From Enterobacter mori LMG 25706 (GTDB taxonomy: Bacteria; Pseudomonadota; Gammaproteobacteria; Enterobacterales; Enterobacteriaceae): 51,203 bases of DNA. Numbering within the stretch: position 1 is the stretch's first letter; every line of letters begins with the position of its first letter. Below the pieces are notes generated by a model. That model searched no databases. It saw nothing but the letters and a program-made list of their open reading frames with translations, and was not told the DNA's origin. This document shows positions 25,421 through 34,007 of the stretch, one piece after another. The stretch lies in contig NZ_GL890781.1 in NCBI RefSeq assembly GCF_000211415.1, forward strand, positions 69,088 through 120,290, in the 5' to 3' direction. The position numbers and the translations under genes were made by a program.

Positions 25421-26416
25421 TTAAATAGATCCACCCGGTGACAAGGTGAAACCTAAATCTAACATTTTAGGGGTAACTGCCTCACCACGAATGCGCGCCA
25501 GCAGGCGTTCTGCGCCAATGCGGCCCATACGTTCACGCGGGGTCAGGACGCTCGCCAGACGCGGCTCCATCACCTGGCCGATGTCATGGCCGTGGAAACC
25601 GGCAATCGCCATATCGTCGGGGATCTTCAGCCCCAGACGCTGGCACTCAAACGCCGCGCCGACCGCAAGGTCATCGTTGGTACAGAAAATACCGTCCAGT
25701 TGCGGATACTCGCGTCGCGCCTGACGCATCAGCTCAATACCCGAGGTGTAGGACGAGGATTGCTCCACCATCACGCTGTACGGGGTTAAACCGGCGTCGA
25801 GCATCGCCTGCTCGTATCCCTTCTGTTTGATGATAGTACGTTCATCAAGGCGTGCACCCAGATAGGCAATGTGGCGATGACCGCGCGCAATGATCGCCGC
25901 CGTCATCTGACGCGCCGCTTCAAAGTTATCGAACCCAACGGCGATGTCGAGGCAAGGCGACTGGCTGTCCATCAGTTCCACCACCGGGATACCGGCCACT
26001 TCAATCATTTTGAGCGTGCGGGCAGTGTGGGTACGTTCCGTTAAAATCAGGCCGTCGATGTTCCAGGAAAGCATCGATTCAAGACGTTCCTCTTCCAGTT
26101 CCGGCTTGTACCCGTAGTGCGCGAGCATGGTCTGATAGCCAAAGGCATCGGTCACGCTTTCGCTTCCACGTAATACTTCGGCGAAAACCTGGTTGGTCAA
26201 GGAAGGAAGCAGGACGCCCACCGCACGGCTGGTCGCATTGGAGAGAATATCGGGTGCGCGGTTGGGAATATAACCCAGTTCATCAAGGGCAGCGGCAATC
26301 TTGCCACGTAACGCCACGGAAACCTGTTCCGGGTTACGTAAAAAACGGCTGACCGTCATTTTGGTCACACCGACGCGATCGGCGACATCCTGAAGTACGG
26401 GGCGTTTCTTTTTCAT
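25421..26416 (-). CDS. gntR: Gluconate utilisation repressor GntR
   Basis: LacI-family repressor of gntKU and related gluconate genes, released by gluconate. The ATG at 26416 (MKKKRPVLQDVADRVG) gives 331 residues, equal to E. coli; the open frame upstream has no family support. The helix-turn-helix LQDVADRVGVTKMTVSRFLRN is at residues 8-28, followed by the hinge and the periplasmic-binding-protein-like sensor domain. It stands upstream of gntKU on the same strand with a 126-base gap holding the operators, so it is probably transcribed separately. Confidence 0.96.
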   Translation of the reverse strand: MKKKRPVLQDVADRVGVTKMTVSRFLRNPEQVSVALRGKIAAALDELGYIPNRAPDILSNATSRAVGVLLPSLTNQVFAEVLRGSESVTDAFGYQTMLAHYGYKPELEEERLESMLSWNIDGLILTERTHTARTLKMIEVAGIPVVELMDSQSPCLDIAVGFDNFEAARQMTAAIIARGHRHIAYLGARLDERTIIKQKGYEQAMLDAGLTPYSVMVEQSSSYTSGIELMRQARREYPQLDGIFCTNDDLAVGAAFECQRLGLKIPDDMAIAGFHGHDIGQVMEPRLASVLTPRERMGRIGAERLLARIRGEAVTPKMLDLGFTLSPGGSI

Positions 26417-26470
26417 CGTCCTGAGAAATCTTGAAGTGAGAGATTTTCTCAGTTTATCACGGACAAAGCT

Positions 26471-26498
26471 CAACCTTCCCCGTTTAAAGGGAAGGTTG
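26471..26498 (-). terminator. Hairpin after yhhW, possible terminator
   Basis: AACCTTCCC and GGGAAGGTT form a nine-pair stem with an eight-base loop, ten bases past the yhhW stop and before gntR. The following sequence has only a short T stretch, so efficient intrinsic termination is uncertain. Confidence 0.55.
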
Positions 26499-26507
26499 AG
26501 TAATTAT

Positions 26508-27203
26508 TTATACCGGCGGCAGGTCAAACAGCAGGATTTCGCTTTCGCTGTCGGCATGCACGGAGAGCGCCTGCTCATCCCAGATGGCCAGACCATCGGC
26601 GGTTGTGGCTTTGGTGCCGTTGATGGACACGTCACCTTTCACCACCTGGATCCAGACGCGGCGGTTGGCGGCAATCTGATGCACGGACTGTTCGTCTTTT
26701 GCCAGCGCCCAGCGGTAGAGCTCCATATCCTGATGCACTTTCAGGGAACCTTCACGCGCATCCGGGGACAGCACCAGCTGTTTGCCCTGTTTAGCGTCGA
26801 AGCGGCGCTGCTCGTAGCGTGGCGCGATGCCGGTCTCTTCTGGAATGATCCAGATTTGATACAGGTGCAGTTTTTCCGTTTTGCTCGGGTTGTACTCAGA
26901 GTGACGCACCCCGGTGCCCGCACTCATAATCTGGAACTCACCCGCCGGAACCTGCTCTTCGTTACCCATGCTGTCTTTGTGCGCCACGGCACCTTCGAGC
27001 ACATAAGTCAGGATTTCCATGTCTTTGTGCGGGTGGGTGCCGAAACCCTGGCCTGCATCAATCACGTCGTCGTTAATCACGCGCAGTGCGGAGAAGCCCA
27101 TGAAATTCGGGTCGTAGTAGTCGGCAAACGAGAATGAATGCCATGAGTCCAGCCAGCCATGATTCGCGTGACCACGTTCGTTTGCTTTGCGTAAGTAGAT
27201 CAT
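26508..27203 (-). CDS. yhhW: Pirin-family quercetin 2,3-dioxygenase YhhW
   Basis: Bicupin pirin homologue; the E. coli protein has quercetinase activity in vitro, with an unknown natural role. It has 231 residues, the E. coli length. The metal ligands are visible in the first cupin: His57 and His59 in THPHKDME, His101 and Glu103 in RHSEYNP. The second cupin lacks a complete set. It is on the minus strand after yhhX with a 123-base gap. Confidence 0.94.
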   Translation of the reverse strand: MIYLRKANERGHANHGWLDSWHSFSFADYYDPNFMGFSALRVINDDVIDAGQGFGTHPHKDMEILTYVLEGAVAHKDSMGNEEQVPAGEFQIMSAGTGVRHSEYNPSKTEKLHLYQIWIIPEETGIAPRYEQRRFDAKQGKQLVLSPDAREGSLKVHQDMELYRWALAKDEQSVHQIAANRRVWIQVVKGDVSINGTKATTADGLAIWDEQALSVHADSESEILLFDLPPV

Positions 27204-27326
27204 TTATTTCACCCTCAGTTCGTTTCGATGGAGTAAGTGTGGACGCAAACCGCCTGGGATCATAGAGGGTGAAAATTGACTCCTCTGTTCAAAAATTATG
27301 AACAAGCGTAGAGGAGCCGTTTTTGC

Positions 27327-28364
27327 TTATTTTGCGAGGGTTACCGTGGCAGGAGAAGCCTGCTCAAAGGCCCGTTCAAGGATTTCCAGGTTGGTCAGAA
27401 CGTCAGATTCCTTGACGTAATTCGGCGTACCCGTGGTGAGCGTGTCATACAGCGCATCGTAAACGCGGCCATAGTCGCCTGGTTCCGGCTTGAGTTCTTC
27501 TTTTACTGTTGTGCCATCTGCCTTCACATACTCCAGCACGCCTACGGAATCATCCGCCGCAAAGCCCGGTTCGCCCGGCATGATGTTAGCCTTCAGGCTG
27601 GTCTCCTGCTGGTCGATGCCGTACTTGATAAACGAGCCTTTGGTGCCGTGAACGATAAACTTGGGATAGTCGATTTTCACCAGATGGCTGGTTTTGACGA
27701 TGGCCTTCAGGTCGCCGTAGAACAGTTGCGCTTCGAAGGTGTCGTCCGGGTTGGCTTTGTTGCGCAGGCTGCGGATATCGTACGCCACGTGGTCCGGGCG
27801 ACCAAACAGGGAGATGATCTGGTCCATGGTGTGCACGCCCAGACCATAGAACGAGCCGTCCTGCGGCAGGCCGGGCTGGGTTTCCGCGACCGGACGGTAG
27901 TAGTCGAAGTGGCTTTCAATTTCCACAATGTCGCCGAGCTTGCCGCTCTCAATCGCCTTTTTCGCCGTCAGGAAGCAGCTGTCAAAACGGCGGTTCTGAT
28001 ACGGCGTAACGGTCAGCCCTTTGCTCTTCGCCAGCGCAAACAGTTCCTTCGCTTCGGCGATGGTCGGGGTGAATGGCTTTTCCACCAGCACGTTTTTGCC
28101 CGCTTCCAGCGCGCGCTTCGCGTAGTCGAAGTGGCTGTCGGCGTGGGTGCAGACAATGATCAGATTCACCTGCGGATCGTGAAGCACCTCGTTCAGATCG
28201 CCGGTGAAATGAATGTGGGAATACTGCGGAGACTGCTCTTCCGGCTTCGCACTGCGTCTGTAGATATGGGCGACGTGCCAGCTGTCTTTACGGTTAAGAA
28301 TATAGGGTAGGTGATAGCGGGTGGTGCTTTTACCAAAGCCGATAAACGCACAGTTCAGGGTCAT
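27327..28364 (-). CDS. yhhX: Gfo/Idh/MocA-family oxidoreductase YhhX
   Basis: Probable NAD(P)-dependent dehydrogenase of the glucose-fructose oxidoreductase family; the substrate is unknown. It has 345 residues, as in E. coli. The N-terminal Rossmann fold starts FIGFGKSTTRYHLPYI; the EKP motif common in this family is in VLVEKPFTPT near residue 97. The C-terminal part is the usual alpha/beta substrate domain. Divergent from the bactofilin gene. Confidence 0.94.
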   Translation of the reverse strand: MTLNCAFIGFGKSTTRYHLPYILNRKDSWHVAHIYRRSAKPEEQSPQYSHIHFTGDLNEVLHDPQVNLIIVCTHADSHFDYAKRALEAGKNVLVEKPFTPTIAEAKELFALAKSKGLTVTPYQNRRFDSCFLTAKKAIESGKLGDIVEIESHFDYYRPVAETQPGLPQDGSFYGLGVHTMDQIISLFGRPDHVAYDIRSLRNKANPDDTFEAQLFYGDLKAIVKTSHLVKIDYPKFIVHGTKGSFIKYGIDQQETSLKANIMPGEPGFAADDSVGVLEYVKADGTTVKEELKPEPGDYGRVYDALYDTLTTGTPNYVKESDVLTNLEILERAFEQASPATVTLAK

Positions 28365-28377
28365 GGTTCCGTCCTTT

Positions 28378-28405
28378 TTGATCAGGTTTCTGTTTTCACT
28401 ATAGC
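28378..28405 (+). promoter_or_regulatory. Candidate sigma-70 promoter for the bactofilin gene
   Basis: TTGATC at 28378-28383 and TATAGC at 28400-28405 are spaced by 16 bases and point toward the bactofilin gene, about 87 bases upstream of its start. This is a pattern match only. Confidence 0.4.
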
Positions 28406-28491
28406 GATAAACTTGCCCAAAAGAATCCTAAAATGGCGGCACTTGCCTTGACCCTGCCGCTAAAAACCACGATAAGGTGAAGGTCAAATCT

Positions 28492-29166
28492 ATGCTCGCG
28501 AATGGAGTCGCGCCCATTTCTATGGAAAAGAAATATCTCGCCTTAAACAGTGCGCTTCTCTTCTGGTTGCTTTCGCTTGCCGCCTGGTGCTTCGCCGCCC
28601 GTCAACTCGCATGGCTCTTCGCAGCATTCTCTTTATTGGCTTTCACTCTTCCCCTGCTTATCAACCTGGGTAATGTTATGTTTAAAAAGAATAAAATTAA
28701 TGAAATCAAGGTGCCAACTGCCCTTCCTCCGGCTCCTGTCATGGAAAAAGAACCTACCGCCACCGAGAAGCACGGCACCACGGTGATTGCCAACGACGTC
28801 CGCGTTGAAGGCAATATCGTATCGACGGGTCACGTCTATGTGCACGGTGAGCTCATCGGCAATATTGCCTCTGAACAGAGTCTGATCAAAATCATGCGCG
28901 GGGGACGGGTTGAGGGAAATATCACCTGCCGCGAGCTGATTATTGACGGGGCCGTGATTGGCGAATGCCACAGCGATGCCATTGAAATCTGCGAAAACGG
29001 TGAGGTAACGGGAACGCTTTCCTACCGGGCGCTGGCCGTCAAAAAAGGGGGGATGTTTTCCGGTATTGCGGAGATGCTGCCTGCCGCTATCGAAAAGAAC
29101 AACGTCGTTGGCCTGATCAAGGACAGCACCGCTGACGCTCCTGAAGCGTGCGAGCTTGCCAAATAA
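28492..29166 (+). CDS. Membrane-anchored bactofilin (polymer-forming cytoskeletal protein)
   Basis: Bactofilins polymerise without nucleotide into filaments that organise cell shape, wall enzymes or surface organelles. The ATG at 28492, eight bases after AAGGTGAAGG, gives 224 residues; a GTG at 28477 would add five. Two hydrophobic segments lie near the N-terminus (about residues 15-35 and 40-60), then a charged linker with prolines. The bactofilin core (from GTTVIANDVRVEGNI to LAVKKGGMFSGIAEM) shows the repeating glycine/valine pattern of a right-handed beta-helix. The topology recalls Proteus mirabilis CcmA, a curvature protein. E. coli K-12 has no such gene here, as far as I recall. The stop lies six bases from the 3' end of convergent ryhB. 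Confidence 0.88.
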   Translation: MLANGVAPISMEKKYLALNSALLFWLLSLAAWCFAARQLAWLFAAFSLLAFTLPLLINLGNVMFKKNKINEIKVPTALPPAPVMEKEPTATEKHGTTVIANDVRVEGNIVSTGHVYVHGELIGNIASEQSLIKIMRGGRVEGNITCRELIIDGAVIGECHSDAIEICENGEVTGTLSYRALAVKKGGMFSGIAEMLPAAIEKNNVVGLIKDSTADAPEACELAK

Positions 29167-29171
29167 TAAGC

Positions 29172-29265
29172 AAAAAAAAGCCAGCGAAACGCTGGCTAAA
29201 GTAATACTGGAAGCAATGTGAGCAATGTCGTGCTTTCAGGTTCCCGTAGCGGTCTTCCTGAATGC
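29172..29265 (-). ncRNA. ryhB: RyhB small regulatory RNA
   Basis: Iron-starvation small RNA that pairs with mRNAs of iron-using proteins with Hfq. On the minus strand the sequence starts GCATTCAGGAAGACC, keeps the pairing core GAAAGCACGACATTGCTCAC and TTGCTTCCAGTATTACT almost unchanged from E. coli, and ends with an AGCCAGC-GTTTC-GCTGGCT terminator followed by eight T. The start was placed by analogy with E. coli (90 nt there, about 94 here). Differences are confined to the first stem-loop and the terminator loop. The position next to yhhY is as in E. coli. Confidence 0.95.
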
Positions 29266-29289
29266 AGAGCAATAATAATCATTCTCATT
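29266..29289 (-). promoter_or_regulatory. ryhB promoter with Fur box
   Basis: Minus-strand TATTAT occupies -12 to -7 relative to the inferred ryhB start. AATGAGAATGATTATTATT (29271-29289) overlaps it and matches the 19-base Fur consensus at about 12 positions. Iron-bound Fur would block the promoter, as known for E. coli ryhB. Confidence 0.8.
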
Positions 29290-29386
29290 CGCACTTGTCC
29301 ACTTCTTTTTGCAAAAAATAGCGGTTGACTCAAATTTTAAAGTCATTGATGTTGGAAGGGAGAGTTAACTGACTGAGGAACAAGGA

Positions 29387-29875
29387 ATGAGTGAGATAGT
29401 GATACGCCACGCAGAACCGAAAGATGCCGAAGCTTTACGCCAGAACTATATGCATCCTGGGGTGTATCACGACACGCTACAGCTACCTCATCCTTCCCTT
29501 GAACACTGGCAAGAGCGGCTTCATCCTAAACCTGGCCAAAAACGTCTGGTCGCCTGCATCGATGAAAACATCGTCGGTGACCTGGCGCTGCAGGTAGAAG
29601 CCAGCCCGCGACGCAGCCATGTAGCAACCTTTGGTATCAGCGTTGCGGCGCACGCCCAGGGGCGCGGCGTGGGGAGCGCGCTCATGCGCGAGATGATCAA
29701 CCTGTGCGATAACTGGATGCGCATCGAACGTATCGAGTTAACGGTTTTTGCCGATAACCCTGCTGCACTGGCGCTGTACCGGAAGTTTGGTTTTGAAATC
29801 GAAGGCACCGGCAGGAAATTTGCCCTGCGCAACGGCGAGTATGTGGATGCGTATTATATGGCGAGAATGAAGTAG
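29387..29875 (+). CDS. yhhY: GNAT N-acetyltransferase YhhY (AaaT)
   Basis: GNAT-family acetyltransferase; the E. coli protein acetylates certain amino acids such as phenylalanine and methionine. It has 162 residues, equal to E. coli. The acetyl-CoA motif A is AHAQGRGVGSALMREMINLCDNW and motif B ADNPAALALYRKFGFEIEGT. The C-terminal half is more conserved than the first 60 residues, which differ from E. coli more than neighbouring proteins do. It starts at ATG after AGGAACAAGGA and is divergent from ryhB. Confidence 0.92.
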   Translation: MSEIVIRHAEPKDAEALRQNYMHPGVYHDTLQLPHPSLEHWQERLHPKPGQKRLVACIDENIVGDLALQVEASPRRSHVATFGISVAAHAQGRGVGSALMREMINLCDNWMRIERIELTVFADNPAALALYRKFGFEIEGTGRKFALRNGEYVDAYYMARMK

Positions 29876-29881
29876 TTATTT

Positions 29882-29956
29882 GCCGGGTGGCGGCTTCGCC
29901 TTACCCGGCCTACGTTCGTGCAGTTGTAGGCCCGGTAAGCGCAGCGCCACCGGGCA
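29882..29956. repeat. BIME-like pair of REP elements
   Basis: GCCGGGTGGCGGC...TTACCCGGCCTAC faces TGTAGGCCCGGTAAGCGC and GCCACCGGGC. It occupies nearly the whole gap between the convergent ends of yhhY and ggt. Confidence 0.9.
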
Positions 29957-29961
29957 ATACG

Positions 29962-31689
29962 TTAATATCCCGCCGTCAAATCATCCACCGAACGTGGATC
30001 CGATGCCCCAAACAGCGCCCCGTCCGGCCCCACCATAATGCTCTGGGTGCTGCCCATCGCCTCTTTCACCGCCACTTTTTGCCCGCGCTGTTCAAGCAGC
30101 TTAATGGTGTCTGGGCTAAAGCCCTTCTCGACGCGCAGCTCGTCCGGCAGCCACTGGTGGCGGAAACGCGGGGCGTTGGTCGCTTCGGCTACGTTCATCC
30201 CAAAGTCGATGCTGTTCACCACCATCTGCAGCACGGTGGTAATAATTCGACTCCCGCCCGGGCTGCCGGTTACCAGCCAGGTTTTTCCGTCTTTCACCAC
30301 GATGGTAGGCGACATGGACGAGAGCGGACGCTTCTTCGGCCCGACGGCGTTTGCATCACCGCCTACCAGCCCGTAAACGTTCGGCACGCCCGGCTTGGCG
30401 GAAAAGTCATCCATCTCGTTGTTCAGCAGAATGCCGCTGTTGCCCGCCGCAATCCCGGTACCAAAGGTGGTATTCAGCGTATAGGTCCCCGCCACCGCAT
30501 TGCCGTCTTTATCCACCACCGAGAAGTGGGTGGTCTGGTTGCTTTCATAAGGCGCCAGCTTGCCGGGGCGGATCTCGCTCGACGGCTTCGCCTTGTTGAT
30601 GTCGATCTGGTCGGCCAGGGATTTGGCATAGGCTTTGTTGGTCAGCGCCTGCCACGGTACCTTCACGAAGTCCGGGTCGCCGAGGTACTCCGAGCGGTCG
30701 GCGTAGGCACGTTTTTCCGCTTCCGCCATCACCTGCATGGCATCCGCGCTGCCGAAGCCAAACTTGTGCATATCGAAGTTTTCCAGAATGTTGAGGATCT
30801 GCACGATGTGAATGCCCCCGGAAGACGGCGGCGGCATGGAGAAGACCTCGTAGCCGCGATAGGTGCCGCTAATCGGTTCGCGCTCCACCGCTTTGTACTC
30901 CGCCAGATCCGCTTTGGTGATTAGCCCACCGTTCTTTTGCATTTCATCGGCAATCTGGTCAGCAATCGCGCCTTTATAGAAGGCATCCGGGCCGTGTTCC
31001 GCAATCCGCTCCAGGCTGGTCGCCAGGTTCTTCTGCACCAGCTTATCGCCCTTCTTCAGCGGCTCGCCGTCTTTCCAGAAGATGGCCTTACTGTTTTCGT
31101 GATTCGGAATGACTTCACTGCCGTAGGTTTTGAGATCGTCCGCGAGCGCGTCATTGACCACAAAACCGTCGCGCGCCAGCTTGATGGCAGGCTGCACCAC
31201 TTTGTTCAGCGGCAGCGTGCCGTATTTTTCCAGCGCCAGCGAGAAGCCCGCAACGGTACCTGGCGTGCCAGAGGCGAGGTGCGAGGTCAGGGATTTCTTA
31301 CTGTCAGGGTTGCCCTGCTCGTCAAGGAACATATCGCGGGAGGCCTGATTCGGTGCCATCTCACGGAAGTCGATGGCGGTGGTTTTCCCGTCTTTGGTAC
31401 GCAGCATCATAAACCCGCCGCCGCCGAGGTTACCCGCCTGCGGATGCGTGACCGCCAGCGCGTACCCGACCGCAACCGCCGCATCCACCGCGTTACCGCC
31501 CTGTTTGAGAATATCGACGCCCACCTGGGTTGCCAGCGCGTCAACCGAGGCCACCATGCCATGCGTCGCCCGCACGGGATGGAAAACGTCTTCCTCCACG
31601 CCGTAGGAGACGGGAGGCGCCGCGGGCGGGTTGGCCGCCACGCTAAATGTGCCGCCTGCCATCAGCGCGGCGATCGCTACCCAGCGCAC
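29962..31689 (-). CDS. ggt: Gamma-glutamyltranspeptidase Ggt, 5' end probably frameshifted
   Basis: Periplasmic N-terminal-nucleophile hydrolase that splits glutathione and other gamma-glutamyl compounds; the precursor cleaves itself before the nucleophile threonine, seen in NQTTHFSVVDKDG. The C-terminal GSPGGSRIITTV loop is intact. Odd: the ribosome site GGAGAA precedes ATGATG (31703-31708), which starts MMKPTF as in E. coli, but that frame ends after 21 codons. Removing one T from the TTTT run (31690-31693 on the plus strand) would join it to RWVAIAALMAG. As it stands, only a GTG at 31689 without a ribosome site opens the 575-residue frame. The signal peptide would still be plausible. Confidence 0.88.
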   Translation of the reverse strand: MRWVAIAALMAGGTFSVAANPPAAPPVSYGVEEDVFHPVRATHGMVASVDALATQVGVDILKQGGNAVDAAVAVGYALAVTHPQAGNLGGGGFMMLRTKDGKTTAIDFREMAPNQASRDMFLDEQGNPDSKKSLTSHLASGTPGTVAGFSLALEKYGTLPLNKVVQPAIKLARDGFVVNDALADDLKTYGSEVIPNHENSKAIFWKDGEPLKKGDKLVQKNLATSLERIAEHGPDAFYKGAIADQIADEMQKNGGLITKADLAEYKAVEREPISGTYRGYEVFSMPPPSSGGIHIVQILNILENFDMHKFGFGSADAMQVMAEAEKRAYADRSEYLGDPDFVKVPWQALTNKAYAKSLADQIDINKAKPSSEIRPGKLAPYESNQTTHFSVVDKDGNAVAGTYTLNTTFGTGIAAGNSGILLNNEMDDFSAKPGVPNVYGLVGGDANAVGPKKRPLSSMSPTIVVKDGKTWLVTGSPGGSRIITTVLQMVVNSIDFGMNVAEATNAPRFRHQWLPDELRVEKGFSPDTIKLLEQRGQKVAVKEAMGSTQSIMVGPDGALFGASDPRSVDDLTAGY

Positions 31690-31831
31690 AAAACGTTGGT
31701 TTCATCATTATTGTTCTCCAGGTGATAGGGTCCATACTCCCCGCTTAAGCCTGGTTCACAACTCCTAAAAAATCATCGTCATGGTGAAATCGGGGTAAAC
31801 TTAAGAGAAACCTCAAAAGGAGGAGATGACA

Positions 31832-32209
31832 ATGAAACGCTTGATGATTCTTACGGCACTGCTTCCCTTTGCCGCGCTCGCACAGCCACTCAATACGATG
31901 AACAACCCTAACCAGCAGGGTTACGTCATTCCCAGCCAGCAGCGGATGCAAACGGAGATGATGAGCCAGCAACAGCAGCAGAAAGGGATGCTTAATCAAC
32001 AGTTGAAAACGCAAACCCAGATGCAGCAGCAGAGCCTGCAAAACCAGATGAACGCCAACACCCAGCGCATCCAGCAGGGTCAGGTGCGCGAGCAGCCGCT
32101 GCCGAATAAAAACGGCGGGATGTTAGGCGGAGGGTCAACCCTGAACAGCGGCCAGCAGCATATGCTGCCGCCGCAGTCGAACGGCGGTATGCTTAATCCG
32201 CAGAACTAA
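31832..32209 (+). CDS. yhhA: DUF2756 family periplasmic protein YhhA
   Basis: Short exported protein of unknown function. The ATG at 31832, eight bases after an AGGAGG ribosome site, gives 125 residues starting [17 protein letters not shown], a signal peptide cut after ALA-Q. The mature part is very rich in glutamine, asparagine and methionine, and probably helical or disordered. The tail repeats NGGML three times ([20 protein letters not shown]). E. coli YhhA is longer (146). An ATG at 31826 would add two residues. The last 17 bases overlap the convergent ugpQ. Confidence 0.88.
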   Translation: MKRLMILTALLPFAALAQPLNTMNNPNQQGYVIPSQQRMQTEMMSQQQQQKGMLNQQLKTQTQMQQQSLQNQMNANTQRIQQGQVREQPLPNKNGGMLGGGSTLNSGQQHMLPPQSNGGMLNPQN

Positions 32210-32939
32210 AGTTCGGGCCGATGCGGTCAATCGCATCGGTACAAATGCTGTCAACGCCCCAGCGCAGCAGTTCGGCTGCACGCTGGGGTTTGTTAACGGT
32301 ATACACCAGAATATGCAGACCCGCCGCTTTCAACATCTTCACCCGCGCCTCATCCAGCAGCTTGTGATTGAGATGGATAGAGACACACGCTAAGCGTGTC
32401 GTCAGCTCGCGCCAGTCTTCGCGCCACTCGTCCAGCAGCAGCCCACGCGGCAGCTCCGGCACGGCCGCCTGTGCCGCTTCCAGCGCGTCGATCTCAAACG
32501 ACGACAGCAGCGGTGCCGTCATCCCTTCCCACAGCTCACGCGCGGCCAGCGCGATGACTTTGCCCGTCAGCGGCCCGGTGCCGGTGGTCGGTTTGATTTC
32601 GATATTGGCCATCATACCGTGCTGGCGACAGCGATCCGCCACTTCCGCCAGCAGCGGTAGCGGTTCGCCTTTGAATTCGCCGCTGTACCAGCTTCCGGCA
32701 TCTACCTTCAGCAGATCGCACCACGGCAGTTCACCCGCCACGCCCCAGCCGTTGCTGGTGCGTTCGAGGTTATCGTCATGCAGCAGGAAAATTTCGCCGT
32801 CTTTCGACAGCCTGGCGTCGAACTCGATCATCGTGTGGCCGTAGCGCGCGCCAACGTCAATCGCCGCCAGGGTATTTTCCGGCGCCAGCTTACCGCCGCC
32901 CCGGTGGGCGACGATGTGGGGATAAGGCCAGTTGCTCAT
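32193..32939 (-). CDS. ugpQ: Cytosolic glycerophosphodiester phosphodiesterase UgpQ
   Basis: Hydrolyses glycerophosphodiesters brought in by the Ugp transporter to glycerol 3-phosphate and an alcohol. It has 248 residues against 247 in E. coli. The GDPD signature is clear: [12 protein letters not shown] near residues 12-23 with the catalytic histidine, then [26 protein letters not shown] with the metal-binding acids and second histidine. The start overlaps the ugpC stop by four bases. It is the last gene of the ugp operon. Confidence 0.96.
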   Translation of the reverse strand: MSNWPYPHIVAHRGGGKLAPENTLAAIDVGARYGHTMIEFDARLSKDGEIFLLHDDNLERTSNGWGVAGELPWCDLLKVDAGSWYSGEFKGEPLPLLAEVADRCRQHGMMANIEIKPTTGTGPLTGKVIALAARELWEGMTAPLLSSFEIDALEAAQAAVPELPRGLLLDEWREDWRELTTRLACVSIHLNHKLLDEARVKMLKAAGLHILVYTVNKPQRAAELLRWGVDSICTDAIDRIGPNFSSAD

Positions 32940-34006
32940 ACTCGTTGTCCTGTTTCACCGTCAAAGAAGTGCAGGTGATTTTCCGGCAGGTGCAGCCACA
33001 GCGTGCTGCCTGCTTTCGGGCGTTCCTGATGCGCTAAACGCACCACTATTTTTTGCTCACCCCAGCGTCCGTGCGCCAGGTTATCTGCACCCAACATCTC
33101 CAGCGTGTCCATCACCAGCGGCACGCCGCCGTCCGCCTGAGAGGTTAAAGCGATATGCTCCGGGCGGATACCGAGCGTCATCTTACGCCCGGCGTAGCCA
33201 CGATAGTACCAGTTGATGGGCAATGCCATCCCGCTTTCCAGTTCAAAGTGGGTGCCCGCGCTGCTGATCCGTCCTTCCAGCAGGTTCATTGCCGGGCTGC
33301 CGATAAAGCTCGCCACAAAGCGGGTAGCCGGTTTCTCATACACCTCCACCGGGGTGCCAATCTGCTCGGCGATGCCTTTGTTCATCACCATCACGCGCTG
33401 GGCGAGGGTCATGGCTTCGACCTGATCGTGGGTCACGTACAGGGAGGTGGTTTTCAGACGACGGTGCAGCTGCTGCAGCTCAAGACGCATCTGCACGCGC
33501 AGCTTGGCGTCGAGGTTAGAAAGCGGTTCGTCGAACAGGAATACCGCCGGATCGCGCACGATGGCGCGCCCCATCGCCACGCGCTGGCGCTGGCCGCCGG
33601 AGAGCTCGCGCGGGCGGCGCTTCAGCAGGCCGTCCAGCTCGAGAATGCGCGCCGCCTCTTTCACGCGCTCGTCGATATGGCCTTTGCCCATGCCGCGGAT
33701 TTTCAGCCCCCAGGCCATGTTCTCTTCCACGCTCATGTGCGGGTAGAGGGCGTAGTTCTGGAACACCATCGCGATGCCTCTGTCTTTCGGCTCCATTTCG
33801 GTGACGCGCTGGCGGTCAATCCAGATATCCCCGGACGTCACGCGCTCCAGCCCCGCCACCATGCGCAGCAGCGTGGATTTGCCGCAGCCGGACGGGCCGA
33901 CCATCACGATAAATTCCCCGTCCGCCACGTCGAGCGTCAGCGGCTGAATCACCTGGGTTTTACCATCCCAGCTTTTGGTTACTGCCTGAAGTTTTAAACC
34001 TGCCAT
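32936..34006 (-). CDS. ugpC: sn-Glycerol 3-phosphate ABC transporter ATPase UgpC
   Basis: Cytoplasmic ATPase of the UgpBAEC importer, of the MalK/CUT1 type. The ATG at 34006 ([15 protein letters not shown]) gives 356 residues, as in E. coli. Walker A GPSGCGKS is at residues 37-44, the signature is [14 protein letters not shown] and the Walker B is [12 protein letters not shown]. The C-terminal part is the OB-type regulatory domain ([10 protein letters not shown]). It starts one base after the ugpE stop and overlaps ugpQ. Confidence 0.97.
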   Translation of the reverse strand: MAGLKLQAVTKSWDGKTQVIQPLTLDVADGEFIVMVGPSGCGKSTLLRMVAGLERVTSGDIWIDRQRVTEMEPKDRGIAMVFQNYALYPHMSVEENMAWGLKIRGMGKGHIDERVKEAARILELDGLLKRRPRELSGGQRQRVAMGRAIVRDPAVFLFDEPLSNLDAKLRVQMRLELQQLHRRLKTTSLYVTHDQVEAMTLAQRVMVMNKGIAEQIGTPVEVYEKPATRFVASFIGSPAMNLLEGRISSAGTHFELESGMALPINWYYRGYAGRKMTLGIRPEHIALTSQADGGVPLVMDTLEMLGADNLAHGRWGEQKIVVRLAHQERPKAGSTLWLHLPENHLHFFDGETGQRV

Positions 34007-34007
34007 C

